DNA of 64,000 nucleotides from Calditrichia bacterium. GTDB lineage: Bacteria > Calditrichota > Calditrichia > Calditrichales > Calditrichaceae. The notes under the pieces are model-generated. The model had not been told where the DNA came from, made no database searches, and worked only from the letters and a program-made list of their open reading frames with translations. A program made the position numbers and the translations under genes. Shown here one piece after another: positions 54,608 through 63,812 of this stretch (position 1 is its first letter; every line of letters starts with the position of its first letter). The DNA lies in NCBI GenBank assembly GCA_026983775.1, contig JALSTK010000011.1, forward strand, positions 1 to 64,000, written 5' to 3'.

Positions 54608-57600
54608 TTATTCCAAATCATCATCCAGCTCCGATAAAAGATCATCCAGTTCTTCCTCGGCCAGTTCCACATCGGCAAAATCCGACGGAGTGTATCCACC
54701 GCTTTCGGGACGCAGACAGTGATCTATAACTTCCCGCAAGGCGGTGATATAATCTTCCGCCCAGCGCTCGATGGTCTGCGCACGGAAGACCTTCGCGCTG
54801 AACGACCAGGTGAAACGCAATTTTCCTTCAAAAACACTCCCGCCGATTTCCAGCAAGTGGACGCGTTGATTCTCTTTACCGCGTTCTCTTCCCGGCGCCG
54901 GCAAAGGAGCACCGATATTCTGTATATCGCCTGCACTCTGGTCGAACTGCCCCAGATAATTAAAACCGATAGCCGGTTCAGCAATAGCCTGCATTTGTTT
55001 TCGAATATCTTTATCCGCCAAATATTTCAACAGGCCGAATCCGATACCGTTGCGGGGAATACGTCGGTATTGTTCTTTTACCTGTTTGATAATATCTCCG
55101 ATTTGTGTTCGGTTGATTTCCAGATAAAAAGGATAAACACTGGTAAACCAGCCGACCGTGCGCGAAATATCCACCTCTTCGAACAAATCTTCGCGGCCAT
55201 GACCCTCCAGTTCGATCAATAACCGCCGTTTGCCGGTCCGGCGACTGTAGGCCAGTATCAATGCCGCCAGCAGAAGTTCGTTCATTTGCGTCCGGTAAGC
55301 GGCCGGCGCTTCTCTTAATAAAGCCTTTGTTTCTTCTTCGCTTAATTCTACCTGAACCGAATGTCCGAATTTTTCCAGGTTTTCACCCTGGGGGAAATCA
55401 ACGGGTAATGCACCAGCCTTTTTTCCCGTCAGCGAACGCCAGTATTCCAATTCGGAAAGTATGGCCGTATTGTTAGCGAAGTAGGTCAGTTTCTCGGCCC
55501 AATATTTAAAAGAGGTGGTTTTTGGCGGCAATTCAATCTCTTTGTTTGGGCTTTGTTCGGCCTGCATGTAAGCGGCTTGAAAGTCCTCTAATAGAATTCT
55601 CCAGGAAACGCCGTCTACAGCCAGATGATGCAGCGCCAGCATGAGATATTGGTCGCTCTCGTTATAAAAGTAACCGGCGCGCATCAAAGGACCTTTTTCG
55701 ATGTCCAATGAGGTCTGCAAAAGGGTTCCCTTTTCCTGTAAATCTTTTCGGTCATCGTTTTCGGATATACGTTCAACGGTTAAGGGAATCTCACCGTCCT
55801 TGCCGATTTCCGCCATCCGAAGCTTTTTTTCGTTTTGGAAAAAACGGGTGCGTAACACATCGTGATGAACGACAATGGCCTGAAGAGTTTTTTTCAGAGC
55901 ATCTGTTTTTAGCGGCCGGTTCAGTTTGATCATTAACGCCTGGTTCCAGTGGTTGGGTTGTAAGAAATCTTTCTCGAAAAACCAGCCCTGGATAGGAGTG
56001 AGCGAATGTCTGCCGCTTACCAATCCCTGCTCTGCATGCACAGCCACGCCTTCTTCCGCTGCTTCGGCCAGCGCCTCGATGGTGGGATGTTCGAATAGCT
56101 GTTTAGGGGTTATTTTCAAACCGGCCTGTTTGGCCCGGGCAATGACCTGAATGCTCAAAATAGAGTCGCCGCCTAATTCGAAGAAATTATCCTTAATCCC
56201 CACTTTTTCCAGATGAAGCAGCTCCCGCCAAACAGTGGCCAGAATTTTCTCTTTTTCGTTACGCGCAGCGATAAATTCCGCTTGCAGGCTTTCACGGGAA
56301 ATCTCCGGTTCGGGCAACTGTTTTTTGTCGAGCTTGTCGGCGCCGGTAAGAGGCATTTTATCGAGGAACATAAAATAAGCAGGTATCATATATTCGGGCA
56401 GACGGTTTTTCAAAAAGGCACGTATATCCCCGATATTTATTTCTTCCTCTTTTGCCGTCACCAGATAAGCGGCCAGTTGTTTGTTGCCGGCCGGGCCTTT
56501 GGCCAGTACCACCGCTTCATTAATTGCGGGATGATCCAATAAAGCCGCTTCAATTTCACCCGGCTCAATGCGGAAACCGCGAATCTTAACCTGTTGGTCG
56601 ATACGTCCTAAAAACTCGATATTCCCGTCCGGCAAATAGCGGCATAGATCGCCGGAAGCGTACATCCGCGCTCCGGGTTCTTTGCTGAACAGATCGGGTA
56701 AAAATTTTTCTGCCGTTAGATCGGATTTGTTGAGATAACCGCGTGTAATGCCCTTGCCGCAGATAAACATTTCTCCGGCCACGCCGATGGGCAGAGGATT
56801 CAGATGTTTATCCAAAATATAGGTACGGTAATGGGGAATGGGTTTGCCGATAGGTACAATGGCCGCTTCCTTCGGCAACCGATTGGTTAAGTACCAGGTG
56901 GCGCATACCGTGGTTTCGGTAGGACCGTATGCGTTGTAATATTTGCGCGTGGCGCTGGCCCATTTGCGGGCCAACTCCGGAGAACAAACATCGCCTCCCG
57001 AGGCCAGCATGGTCAGTTCGGGAAACTGTTCCGCCGGCAAGACCGATAGTAACGATGGAGGCAAAATGGCAGTGGTGATTTTAGCGTCGCGTAACAAATC
57101 GATTAAACCCGAATCCGGCAGTGCTTCTTTTTTATCCACAAGATAGAGACTCGCACCGGCAAAAAAGCCCATAAAAAAATCGCCCACCGAACCATCAAAA
57201 CTGTATGAAAAGTACTGGATAAGACGTTTGTTCTCATTTAATTTGAAGCGGTGAATATAATTATAGGCTAAAATAATTACCGTATTGTGCTGCACCTGTA
57301 CCCCTTTAGGCCAGCCGGTGGAACCGGAAGTATAAATAACATAACAGAGGTTTTGCGACGATAGCTTCAAAGCGGGATTTTCCCTGGATTCGGCGGCAAT
57401 ATGCGGCCAATGTTCGTCTATAGTAACGGTTTTCACGGGCAGGTCGATAAAAATATCCGTAAAACGCTGCTGGGTTACTATAACCTTCAACCCGCTGTCC
57501 TCGATCATATAGGATAAGCGATCGGGGGGATAAGAGGGGTCCAAAGGCACATAAGCTGCGCCTGTTTTTAAAATCCCATACATGGTAATCAACAGATCGA

Positions 57601-60600
57601 AGGAACGATCCAGGCTTATGCCCACAAGCTGTTCCGCCTTTACGCCTTTTTTAAGCAGATAGTGCGCCAGTTGGTTGGCCTTTTCGTTCAGTTCCCGATA
57701 TGTCATTGTTTGGCCTTTGTAAACCAGGGCTATATTATCCGGGGTGCGTTCCACCTGCCGTTCAAATAACTCGTGCAGTAAAACATTATGAGGATAATCC
57801 ACGGGAGGAACAGCATTGAAATCTTCGATAATTTGTTTTTGCTCGTCTACGTTTAACAGGGTATATCGGCTGACAGGCCGGGTGGGATTTCGGACGAGAC
57901 CCTGCAATAGATTCTCAAAATGACCCATCATACGTTCAATGGTGGAGGTGTACCATAAATCCGTATTGAATTCCCATACGCCGGACAGCCGCCCGTCGTG
58001 TTCGGCCATAGATACGGTTAAATCGAATTTGGCGATGCCGGCGTCTAAATCCACAGGCTCAAAGCGTAACTCGGAAATATCCATTTTTTCCAACAATGGC
58101 GGCTGGTAGGCAAACATAACCTGAAAAACCGGATTATGGCTGAGATTGCGTTCGATCTTCAGACTATCTACGATTTTTTCGAAGGGCAATTCCTGATGGG
58201 CGAAGGCCGCGCTGCTGTGCTGTTTCACTTGTTCCAGAAAAGCCGCGAAAGTAGGATCGTCGCGGAAATCGGCGCGCAGCACCAGCGTGTTGACAAAAAA
58301 CCCCACCACATTTTCAATTTCTCTGCGGCTGCGGTTGGCTACGGGCGTGCCCACCAAAACGGTTTCCTGCCCCGAATAGCGGTGCAGCAGTAATTGAAAC
58401 GCTGCCATTAAAATCATAAAGGGTGTGGATTCCAGTTCCTTGGCCAAATCCAGAAGCGAACGGGAAAGCTGCGCGGAAAGCCGAAAGGAAAGACGCCGCC
58501 CGTTAAAGGTTTGCACCGGCGGTCTGGGGCGGTCGTAAGGCAGTTCGATAAGTTCCGGAGCGTCCTTGATTTGTTCTTCCCAAAAACAAAGCTCTTCCTG
58601 TAATCGGCTTCCCGAAAGCCGTTGACGCTGCCAAACCGCATAGTCGGCATATTGCAGGGCAAGTTCGGGCAGCAGCGGCGGTCTGTTTTCGATTTGCGAG
58701 CGGTACAGCTCGATTAAATCGCGGATAATGATGCCCACCGACCAGCCGTCGGAAATAATATGATGCATATTCATCATTAGAATATGGTCGTCCTCGGCCA
58801 GCTCTATTAACTTGACCCGTATTAACGGCCCTTTGGATAAATCAAACGGCGATCTTGCTTCAGCGCGGATAATCTGCAAGGCTTTTTTCATGCGTTCCGG
58901 CTCTGCCGTATCGTTCAGCCGTATTTTCTCTACGGGGATGACCAAATCGTTGACGATCACCTGTTTTGCTTTGCCGTCTTCCGAAACAAAAATGGTGCGC
59001 AGCGCTTCATGGCGTTCGGCCAGGAGGCGGATAGCGCGGATAAGGGCGGCCACCTCGGCCTGGCCGTGAATGCGAATGGAAGCGGGAATGTTGTAATTGG
59101 CCTGTCCGGGTTCCAACTGGTCTAAAAACCACAGGCGCTGCTGGGCAAAGGACAGCGGGAGCGGCCGGGAGCGATCCAGCGGTTTGAGAACGATTTTTCG
59201 TTCGGTTCGGTCCTTTTCCGCCAGCGTATAACCCAGGGATATGGCCAGTTCGGTAGAAAATGAGCTGAGCCGGTCGCCTTCGGGCAGGGTTTGCCATTTG
59301 AAGGCCAGATTGGGATCGATGGTTTTGTGGCTGTTAAAACGAGGATCGCCCACCATCTTAGACTGTTCATGTACACCGTCGCGCATTTTATCACCGCCGT
59401 AGGGGTTGAGCATTTCAGGGTCAAAGTCGATTTCCAGCTTGTGGCACAGATCGCGCATAGCCTGTTGGGGATTTTGTACCAAATCTTCATAGCGCAGGAA
59501 ATAACGCCGCTGTTCGGGCACTTTTTCGAAGAAATCCTGCACGTTTTGATTGTTGATTAGCCAAAACATTTCGGCCTTTTCACGCACCGTAAAGGGCAGG
59601 TCGGCGCCAAAAACCTGATCCAGATTGCTGTCCAGATAAGATTGGATCATGGCCGCCGGATGACGCACCAAGTGAATATAGAAAGGTTCTTCGAAAACCG
59701 CTTCGGCACGCTGCAGAATTCGAACATCAGTGGCGTAGGTGGTGGTTTTGTCTACAATCATACGGCCGTCCAACCATTTCTGCAGAACGCCGTAAAAAGC
59801 GGCGGTGGTGTACTCTTTTTCTTCGTATTCGGCCACAATCTTTTTGGATGTTTCAAAATCGCATTGGTGAATTTCCATCACCGCGCGGTACAGCCCTTCC
59901 ATCCAGCCCACATCGCGTCCGGCAAAGCGCTTGTAGCGCTCTTTAAGGGTGCGGAAATTGAGCAAAGCCAACTCCGGCGGCGAGAACAGCCGGGGATTGC
60001 CGGCCAGCATCACCCGCAGCAGGGTGGAACCGGAACGCGGCGCTGAAACAATGAAGACAGCACGTTTGTTTTTCTTTGTGATGGATTGCAGAAAAGCGCT
60101 TTCTTGGGCTTCGTCACCGGTATAGCGGCCCAGCAGCCGTTTCATCTCGTTGATTTTTCCCTGGTTGATTTCCGTCTTGTGCTGCAGCAGGGTGGTGATG
60201 CGGGATTCAATCCCCGGTTGTGGAAAGCGTGTTTTTACAAATCGCAGAACGGACTGCGGATAGGTATCGATCAGATAATCGGCCAAATCGCCAATGGTCT
60301 GATGGTCGAACAATACCACAACATACAGTATCTCATCCAAAGCCTGCTGTAAACGGTTGATAAAAACGGCCGCTTTCAGCGAGTCGCCGCCCAGTTCAAA
60401 AAAATTATCCCGAATGCCGATACGTTCCAGACCCAAAACGTCTTGCAGAATTTCCACCAGCAGGTTCTCCAGCTCATTGCGTGGGGCTTCATAAACCTGT
60501 TCCAGGGAAGAACGGTCGTGTTCCGGCGCCGGAAGCGCGCGGTAGTTGATCTTTCCCGAAGTGGTCAGAGGGATATCATCCAGCTGAACAAAATAGGAGG

Positions 60601-63556
60601 GCAGCATATACTCCGGTAATTCAGCTTTTAAGAAGGTACGCAGTTCGGATTGTTGAACCCCTTTTCCCGGTTTGCATGTATAGTAAGCAGCCAAGCGCCG
60701 ATCGCCGGGGCTGTCCTCACGGGCCTGCAAAACGGCCTGTGCAACGGCAGGGTGTTTTTGCAGCGCCGATTCGATTTCACCCAATTCGATACGAAAGCCG
60801 CGGATTTTTACCTGCTGGTCAATGCGGCCTAAATATTCGAGGTTGCCATCGGCCAGCCAGCGCACCAGATCGCCGCTGCGGTAAAGGCGCTCTCCTTCGA
60901 TAAAGGGGTTGGCTACAAATTTTTCGGCTGTTAAATCGGGACGATTTAGATAACCGCGGGCTACTCCATTTCCGCCGATGAACAATTCGCCCGGCACGCC
61001 TACGGGTAACGGCCGCAAACGGCTGTCCAGCACATAAACTTTGCCGTTGGGTATCGCCCGGCCGATAGGTACTTCGCCTGGAAACAAAAAAACATCCGCC
61101 GGGGCTTCGGGCGCTTCCCACCAGGTGGCTACGACGGTGGTTTCGGTAGGCCCGTAAGTGTTGAGCAAGCGCATTCGGCCTGCGAATTTATGCTGCCAAC
61201 CACGCACGCGTTCCGGCAGCGCCCGCTCGCCGCCTATGATTACCAGGCGCAGCTTTTCTGGCAAGGACAGGTTTTGATCCAAAACAGCCTCGGCCAATTG
61301 ATGCCAGTAAGCGGTAGGCAAATCCAAAATAGTGATGCCGAATTTTTTTATACTGTTCAGAAACGTGGTCGAAGAGCTGATCATGGCCTCGTTACGCAGC
61401 ACCAGCCCAGCGCCTCTGCTTAGCGTGGGATAAATCTCTTCGGCCGCCGCGTCAAAACTGATGGAAGCGAATTGCAATACCTTATCCGCCGCCGACAGCG
61501 CAAATTTTTGCGCCGCTGCATGTATATAATTCACCAATTGACGATGTTCCACTTCCACGCCTTTGGGAATGCCGGTGGAACCGCTGGTGTAAATCACATA
61601 GGCTAATTGGTGAGCTGTAATAAGAATATCCGGATTGCTCGAGGAAAATTCTTCAAAAACAATCTCTGATTCGTCTATCATGATTGTAGGGATGGCAAGT
61701 TGTTTAAATTTTTCTAATAAAGATGATTGTGTTAAAATAATGTTTACATTAGCATCTTTAACTATAAAATCGATGCGTTCTTGAGGATAGGAAGGATCAA
61801 TGGGGACATAGGCACAACCAGCTTTTAAGATTGCCAACATGGCAGCGATCATTTGAGGTGAACGATCCATACATATCCCGATTTTATTCTCATTCTGAAC
61901 TCCTCGAGAAATCAGAAAATGTGCAATACGGTTTGCCGATTTATTTAAAGCGTTATAAGTCCATTGGTCGGCTCTCCTATTTAAAGGATCAGCTTTCGGT
62001 TGTATAATAGCTACTGCATTGGGTGTTTTTTTAACTTGCTTTTCGAATAATTGGTGAATGATTTGAGAATGGTCATATTCCTGCTTCGTTTGATGCAAAT
62101 CAATCAATAACTTTTTTTCATTTTCATCCATTAAAGGAATGTCTTCAATTTTTAAATCCGGATTAAAGGCGATTTCCCTTAAAATATACTTAAAATGATT
62201 TACCATTCGTTGAGTGGTTTCCGGCTTAAAAAGATCGGTATTATACCCTAAGAGTCCATTTAAAGAATCACCGGATTCTTCCATAGTTAATGTTAAATCA
62301 TATTTTACAGAACCTATTTGAGTATGTAAAATTGATAGTTTAACATCGGGCAATTGTAACTGTCCTTGAGGCATATTTTGAAGAACAAATAAAACCTGAA
62401 ATAACGGGGAATAGGAGGCATTCCTTTCGATATGTAGCTCTTCAAGTAAAAGCTCAAAAGGCAACTCTTGGTTGTCAAAAGCATCAAGCGCGGTTTGTTT
62501 TACTTTTTGTAAATATTGTTTGAAGGAAAGGTTAGCGGATATATATCCGCTTATGACAATAGTATTAATAAAAAATCCTATTAGTTTGCTAATTTCCGGC
62601 CGCTCGCGATTTGCAATCGCCGTACCAATATTCAAATCATACTGGTTTGAATATCTAAATAAGAGTACCTGAAATGCAGCCAATAGTATCATATACAATG
62701 TTGCTTCTTCAGTTTTGCTTAATTCTCGCAAAGACGCCGTTACCGAATGAGAAATAGAAAAAGCTAAATGAGCTCCGTTGTAAGTTTGAGCAACCGGACG
62801 AGGGTAATCGTATGGTAAATTAAGTACCGAAGGAGCATTTGCCAATTGATTTTTCCAATAAGCCAATTGTTTATTTTTTTGTTCGCTTTGTAACCATTGA
62901 TTTTGCCAATAAGCATAATCCGCATATTGAATCTTAAGCTCCGGTAATATTTTCGCCTTCATTCCTTGATTAAAGGCTGAATATAAAGTAGAGAATTCTT
63001 CAATAAAGACGCCTACCGACCATCCGTCAGCCACTATATGATGAAGAGTTAATACTAAAATGTAATTTTTCTCATTTAATTCAAACACCCGGACGCGTAT
63101 TAAGGGACCTGTTGATAAATCAAAAGGCGTACTGATTTCTCTTCGAATGTTTTTCTCAATAGAATACTTATCTGTAAAAATAATTTTCTCGCGCTTAATA
63201 TTTAGAATAAGCGAATCCAAAATTTTTTGATGTGGCTCACCTTTGTACATGGGGAAAATAGATCGCAACACTTCGTGCCGACGAATAATTTCATTTAAAG
63301 CGAATTCAATAGCCGGCCAATTGATATTCCCTTCAATTTGCACAGTAATAGGCATATTATAAAAAGAACTTTTACTATCCAATTGGTGCATAAACCATAA
63401 ACGTTTTTGCTGAAAGGATAAAGGATAACCGACATCATCCGGGCGTTTTGAAATTACTTTTTTAACATTCGTCTTTTGTGATTGTTTTAAATTTTTTATT
63501 AAAACTTCTCGTTGTTCGGGGGATAGTTTTGCCAGACGATTTTTTATGTTAAACAT
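54608..63556 (-). CDS. NRPS-A: C-A-T-sulfotransferase-C-A-T-E (modules 1-2)
   Basis: Paralogue of NRPS-C with identical architecture and exactly the same length (2982 residues). Layout: basic N-terminal docking region 1-45, C 46-475 (HHIVADGW), A (TSGSTG ~659), T ~1055 with GGDSLKA, ST ~1165-1440, C 1470-1900 (HHIISDGW), A ~2077, T ~2462 with GGDSILS, E ~2520-2955 (HHLAVDGVSWRIL). The first A code, DAEDIGTVV, equals that of NRPS-C; the second, DGGIAGAVC, is unassigned and quite different from NRPS-C's glutamine code. The second A domain has RIEPGEIE instead of the usual RIELGEIE. The first C domain is of L-L type (YPLSFQQKRLWF) although the preceding gene ends in an E domain. The C-terminus is very acidic (ELAEEELDDLLSELDDDLE). 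Roughly the first 650 codons are AT-rich, the rest GC-rich. Confidence 0.94.
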   Translation of the reverse strand: MFNIKNRLAKLSPEQREVLIKNLKQSQKTNVKKVISKRPDDVGYPLSFQQKRLWFMHQLDSKSSFYNMPITVQIEGNINWPAIEFALNEIIRRHEVLRSIFPMYKGEPHQKILDSLILNIKREKIIFTDKYSIEKNIRREISTPFDLSTGPLIRVRVFELNEKNYILVLTLHHIVADGWSVGVFIEEFSTLYSAFNQGMKAKILPELKIQYADYAYWQNQWLQSEQKNKQLAYWKNQLANAPSVLNLPYDYPRPVAQTYNGAHLAFSISHSVTASLRELSKTEEATLYMILLAAFQVLLFRYSNQYDLNIGTAIANRERPEISKLIGFFINTIVISGYISANLSFKQYLQKVKQTALDAFDNQELPFELLLEELHIERNASYSPLFQVLFVLQNMPQGQLQLPDVKLSILHTQIGSVKYDLTLTMEESGDSLNGLLGYNTDLFKPETTQRMVNHFKYILREIAFNPDLKIEDIPLMDENEKKLLIDLHQTKQEYDHSQIIHQLFEKQVKKTPNAVAIIQPKADPLNRRADQWTYNALNKSANRIAHFLISRGVQNENKIGICMDRSPQMIAAMLAILKAGCAYVPIDPSYPQERIDFIVKDANVNIILTQSSLLEKFKQLAIPTIMIDESEIVFEEFSSSNPDILITAHQLAYVIYTSGSTGIPKGVEVEHRQLVNYIHAAAQKFALSAADKVLQFASISFDAAAEEIYPTLSRGAGLVLRNEAMISSSTTFLNSIKKFGITILDLPTAYWHQLAEAVLDQNLSLPEKLRLVIIGGERALPERVRGWQHKFAGRMRLLNTYGPTETTVVATWWEAPEAPADVFLFPGEVPIGRAIPNGKVYVLDSRLRPLPVGVPGELFIGGNGVARGYLNRPDLTAEKFVANPFIEGERLYRSGDLVRWLADGNLEYLGRIDQQVKIRGFRIELGEIESALQKHPAVAQAVLQAREDSPGDRRLAAYYTCKPGKGVQQSELRTFLKAELPEYMLPSYFVQLDDIPLTTSGKINYRALPAPEHDRSSLEQVYEAPRNELENLLVEILQDVLGLERIGIRDNFFELGGDSLKAAVFINRLQQALDEILYVVVLFDHQTIGDLADYLIDTYPQSVLRFVKTRFPQPGIESRITTLLQHKTEINQGKINEMKRLLGRYTGDEAQESAFLQSITKKNKRAVFIVSAPRSGSTLLRVMLAGNPRLFSPPELALLNFRTLKERYKRFAGRDVGWMEGLYRAVMEIHQCDFETSKKIVAEYEEKEYTTAAFYGVLQKWLDGRMIVDKTTTYATDVRILQRAEAVFEEPFYIHLVRHPAAMIQSYLDSNLDQVFGADLPFTVREKAEMFWLINNQNVQDFFEKVPEQRRYFLRYEDLVQNPQQAMRDLCHKLEIDFDPEMLNPYGGDKMRDGVHEQSKMVGDPRFNSHKTIDPNLAFKWQTLPEGDRLSSFSTELAISLGYTLAEKDRTERKIVLKPLDRSRPLPLSFAQQRLWFLDQLEPGQANYNIPASIRIHGQAEVAALIRAIRLLAERHEALRTIFVSEDGKAKQVIVNDLVIPVEKIRLNDTAEPERMKKALQIIRAEARSPFDLSKGPLIRVKLIELAEDDHILMMNMHHIISDGWSVGIIIRDLIELYRSQIENRPPLLPELALQYADYAVWQRQRLSGSRLQEELCFWEEQIKDAPELIELPYDRPRPPVQTFNGRRLSFRLSAQLSRSLLDLAKELESTPFMILMAAFQLLLHRYSGQETVLVGTPVANRSRREIENVVGFFVNTLVLRADFRDDPTFAAFLEQVKQHSSAAFAHQELPFEKIVDSLKIERNLSHNPVFQVMFAYQPPLLEKMDISELRFEPVDLDAGIAKFDLTVSMAEHDGRLSGVWEFNTDLWYTSTIERMMGHFENLLQGLVRNPTRPVSRYTLLNVDEQKQIIEDFNAVPPVDYPHNVLLHELFERQVERTPDNIALVYKGQTMTYRELNEKANQLAHYLLKKGVKAEQLVGISLDRSFDLLITMYGILKTGAAYVPLDPSYPPDRLSYMIEDSGLKVIVTQQRFTDIFIDLPVKTVTIDEHWPHIAAESRENPALKLSSQNLCYVIYTSGSTGWPKGVQVQHNTVIILAYNYIHRFKLNENKRLIQYFSYSFDGSVGDFFMGFFAGASLYLVDKKEALPDSGLIDLLRDAKITTAILPPSLLSVLPAEQFPELTMLASGGDVCSPELARKWASATRKYYNAYGPTETTVCATWYLTNRLPKEAAIVPIGKPIPHYRTYILDKHLNPLPIGVAGEMFICGKGITRGYLNKSDLTAEKFLPDLFSKEPGARMYASGDLCRYLPDGNIEFLGRIDQQVKIRGFRIEPGEIEAALLDHPAINEAVVLAKGPAGNKQLAAYLVTAKEEEINIGDIRAFLKNRLPEYMIPAYFMFLDKMPLTGADKLDKKQLPEPEISRESLQAEFIAARNEKEKILATVWRELLHLEKVGIKDNFFELGGDSILSIQVIARAKQAGLKITPKQLFEHPTIEALAEAAEEGVAVHAEQGLVSGRHSLTPIQGWFFEKDFLQPNHWNQALMIKLNRPLKTDALKKTLQAIVVHHDVLRTRFFQNEKKLRMAEIGKDGEIPLTVERISENDDRKDLQEKGTLLQTSLDIEKGPLMRAGYFYNESDQYLMLALHHLAVDGVSWRILLEDFQAAYMQAEQSPNKEIELPPKTTSFKYWAEKLTYFANNTAILSELEYWRSLTGKKAGALPVDFPQGENLEKFGHSVQVELSEEETKALLREAPAAYRTQMNELLLAALILAYSRRTGKRRLLIELEGHGREDLFEEVDISRTVGWFTSVYPFYLEINRTQIGDIIKQVKEQYRRIPRNGIGFGLLKYLADKDIRKQMQAIAEPAIGFNYLGQFDQSAGDIQNIGAPLPAPGRERGKENQRVHLLEIGGSVFEGKLRFTWSFSAKVFRAQTIERWAEDYITALREVIDHCLRPESGGYTPSDFADVELAEEELDDLLSELDDDLE
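59237..60064 (-). other. Embedded sulfotransferase domain of NRPS-A
   Basis: Residues ~1165-1440. The loop SAPRSGSTLLR starts at S1171 and the 3'-phosphate segment VRHPAAMIQS has R1298 and S1306. It is closely similar to the NRPS-C domain (shared SPPELALLNFRT, IVDKTTTYATD, SYLDSNLDQVFG), consistent with duplication of the whole gene rather than separate acquisition. Confidence 0.9.
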
Positions 63557-63812
63557 GTATATTGTAAATCCTTTTAAGATGATGCTAAAACGCTATCTTA
63601 GCATCGGCAAAAATTGTTATTTTGTTAATTTATCCTCATGATCTATAAAAATATTTTAAAATTCCAAATGTACATTAAAATACCACAAAATTAAAATCAG
63701 ATTCATGGTTGAAAATTAGAAAAGATTTAAAAAAAACGTGTGAGTAAATTGTCAAATTTATAATAAAAAAGATGCACCTAATTTCATTTTCTTGTGGGAC
63801 AGGATACAAAGC
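63557..63812 (-). other. AT-rich leader region before NRPS-A
   Basis: This 256-base region separates the upstream NRPS from NRPS-A and is by far the longest gap between NRPS genes. It has AAAAGGA 12 bases before the NRPS-A ATG and two minus-strand matches to the Bacteroidetes-type -7 element TAnnTTTG (at 63686-63693 and 63665-63672) without a well-spaced -33 TTTG. No coding frame is evident. A promoter for NRPS-A is plausible here. Confidence 0.35.
63581..63605 (-). repeat. Inverted repeat in the NRPS-A leader
   Basis: GATGCTAA and TTAGCATC form a perfect 8-bp inverted repeat around nine bases, 25 bases before the NRPS-A start. No T-run follows in the direction of transcription, so an operator or a leader-RNA hairpin is more likely than a terminator. 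Confidence 0.4.

Noticed and set aside
39113-63556. Assembly artefact explaining the two equal-length NRPS genes
   Set aside because: The copies differ throughout in sequence, base composition and second-module code, so a collapsed or duplicated assembly is not a good explanation.
16951-63556. Regularly recurring motifs (LSFAQQRLWFLDQ, TSGSTG, GGHSL) as a repeat array or CRISPR
   Set aside because: They are conserved domain motifs about 3 kb apart within coding sequence, not short spaced repeats.
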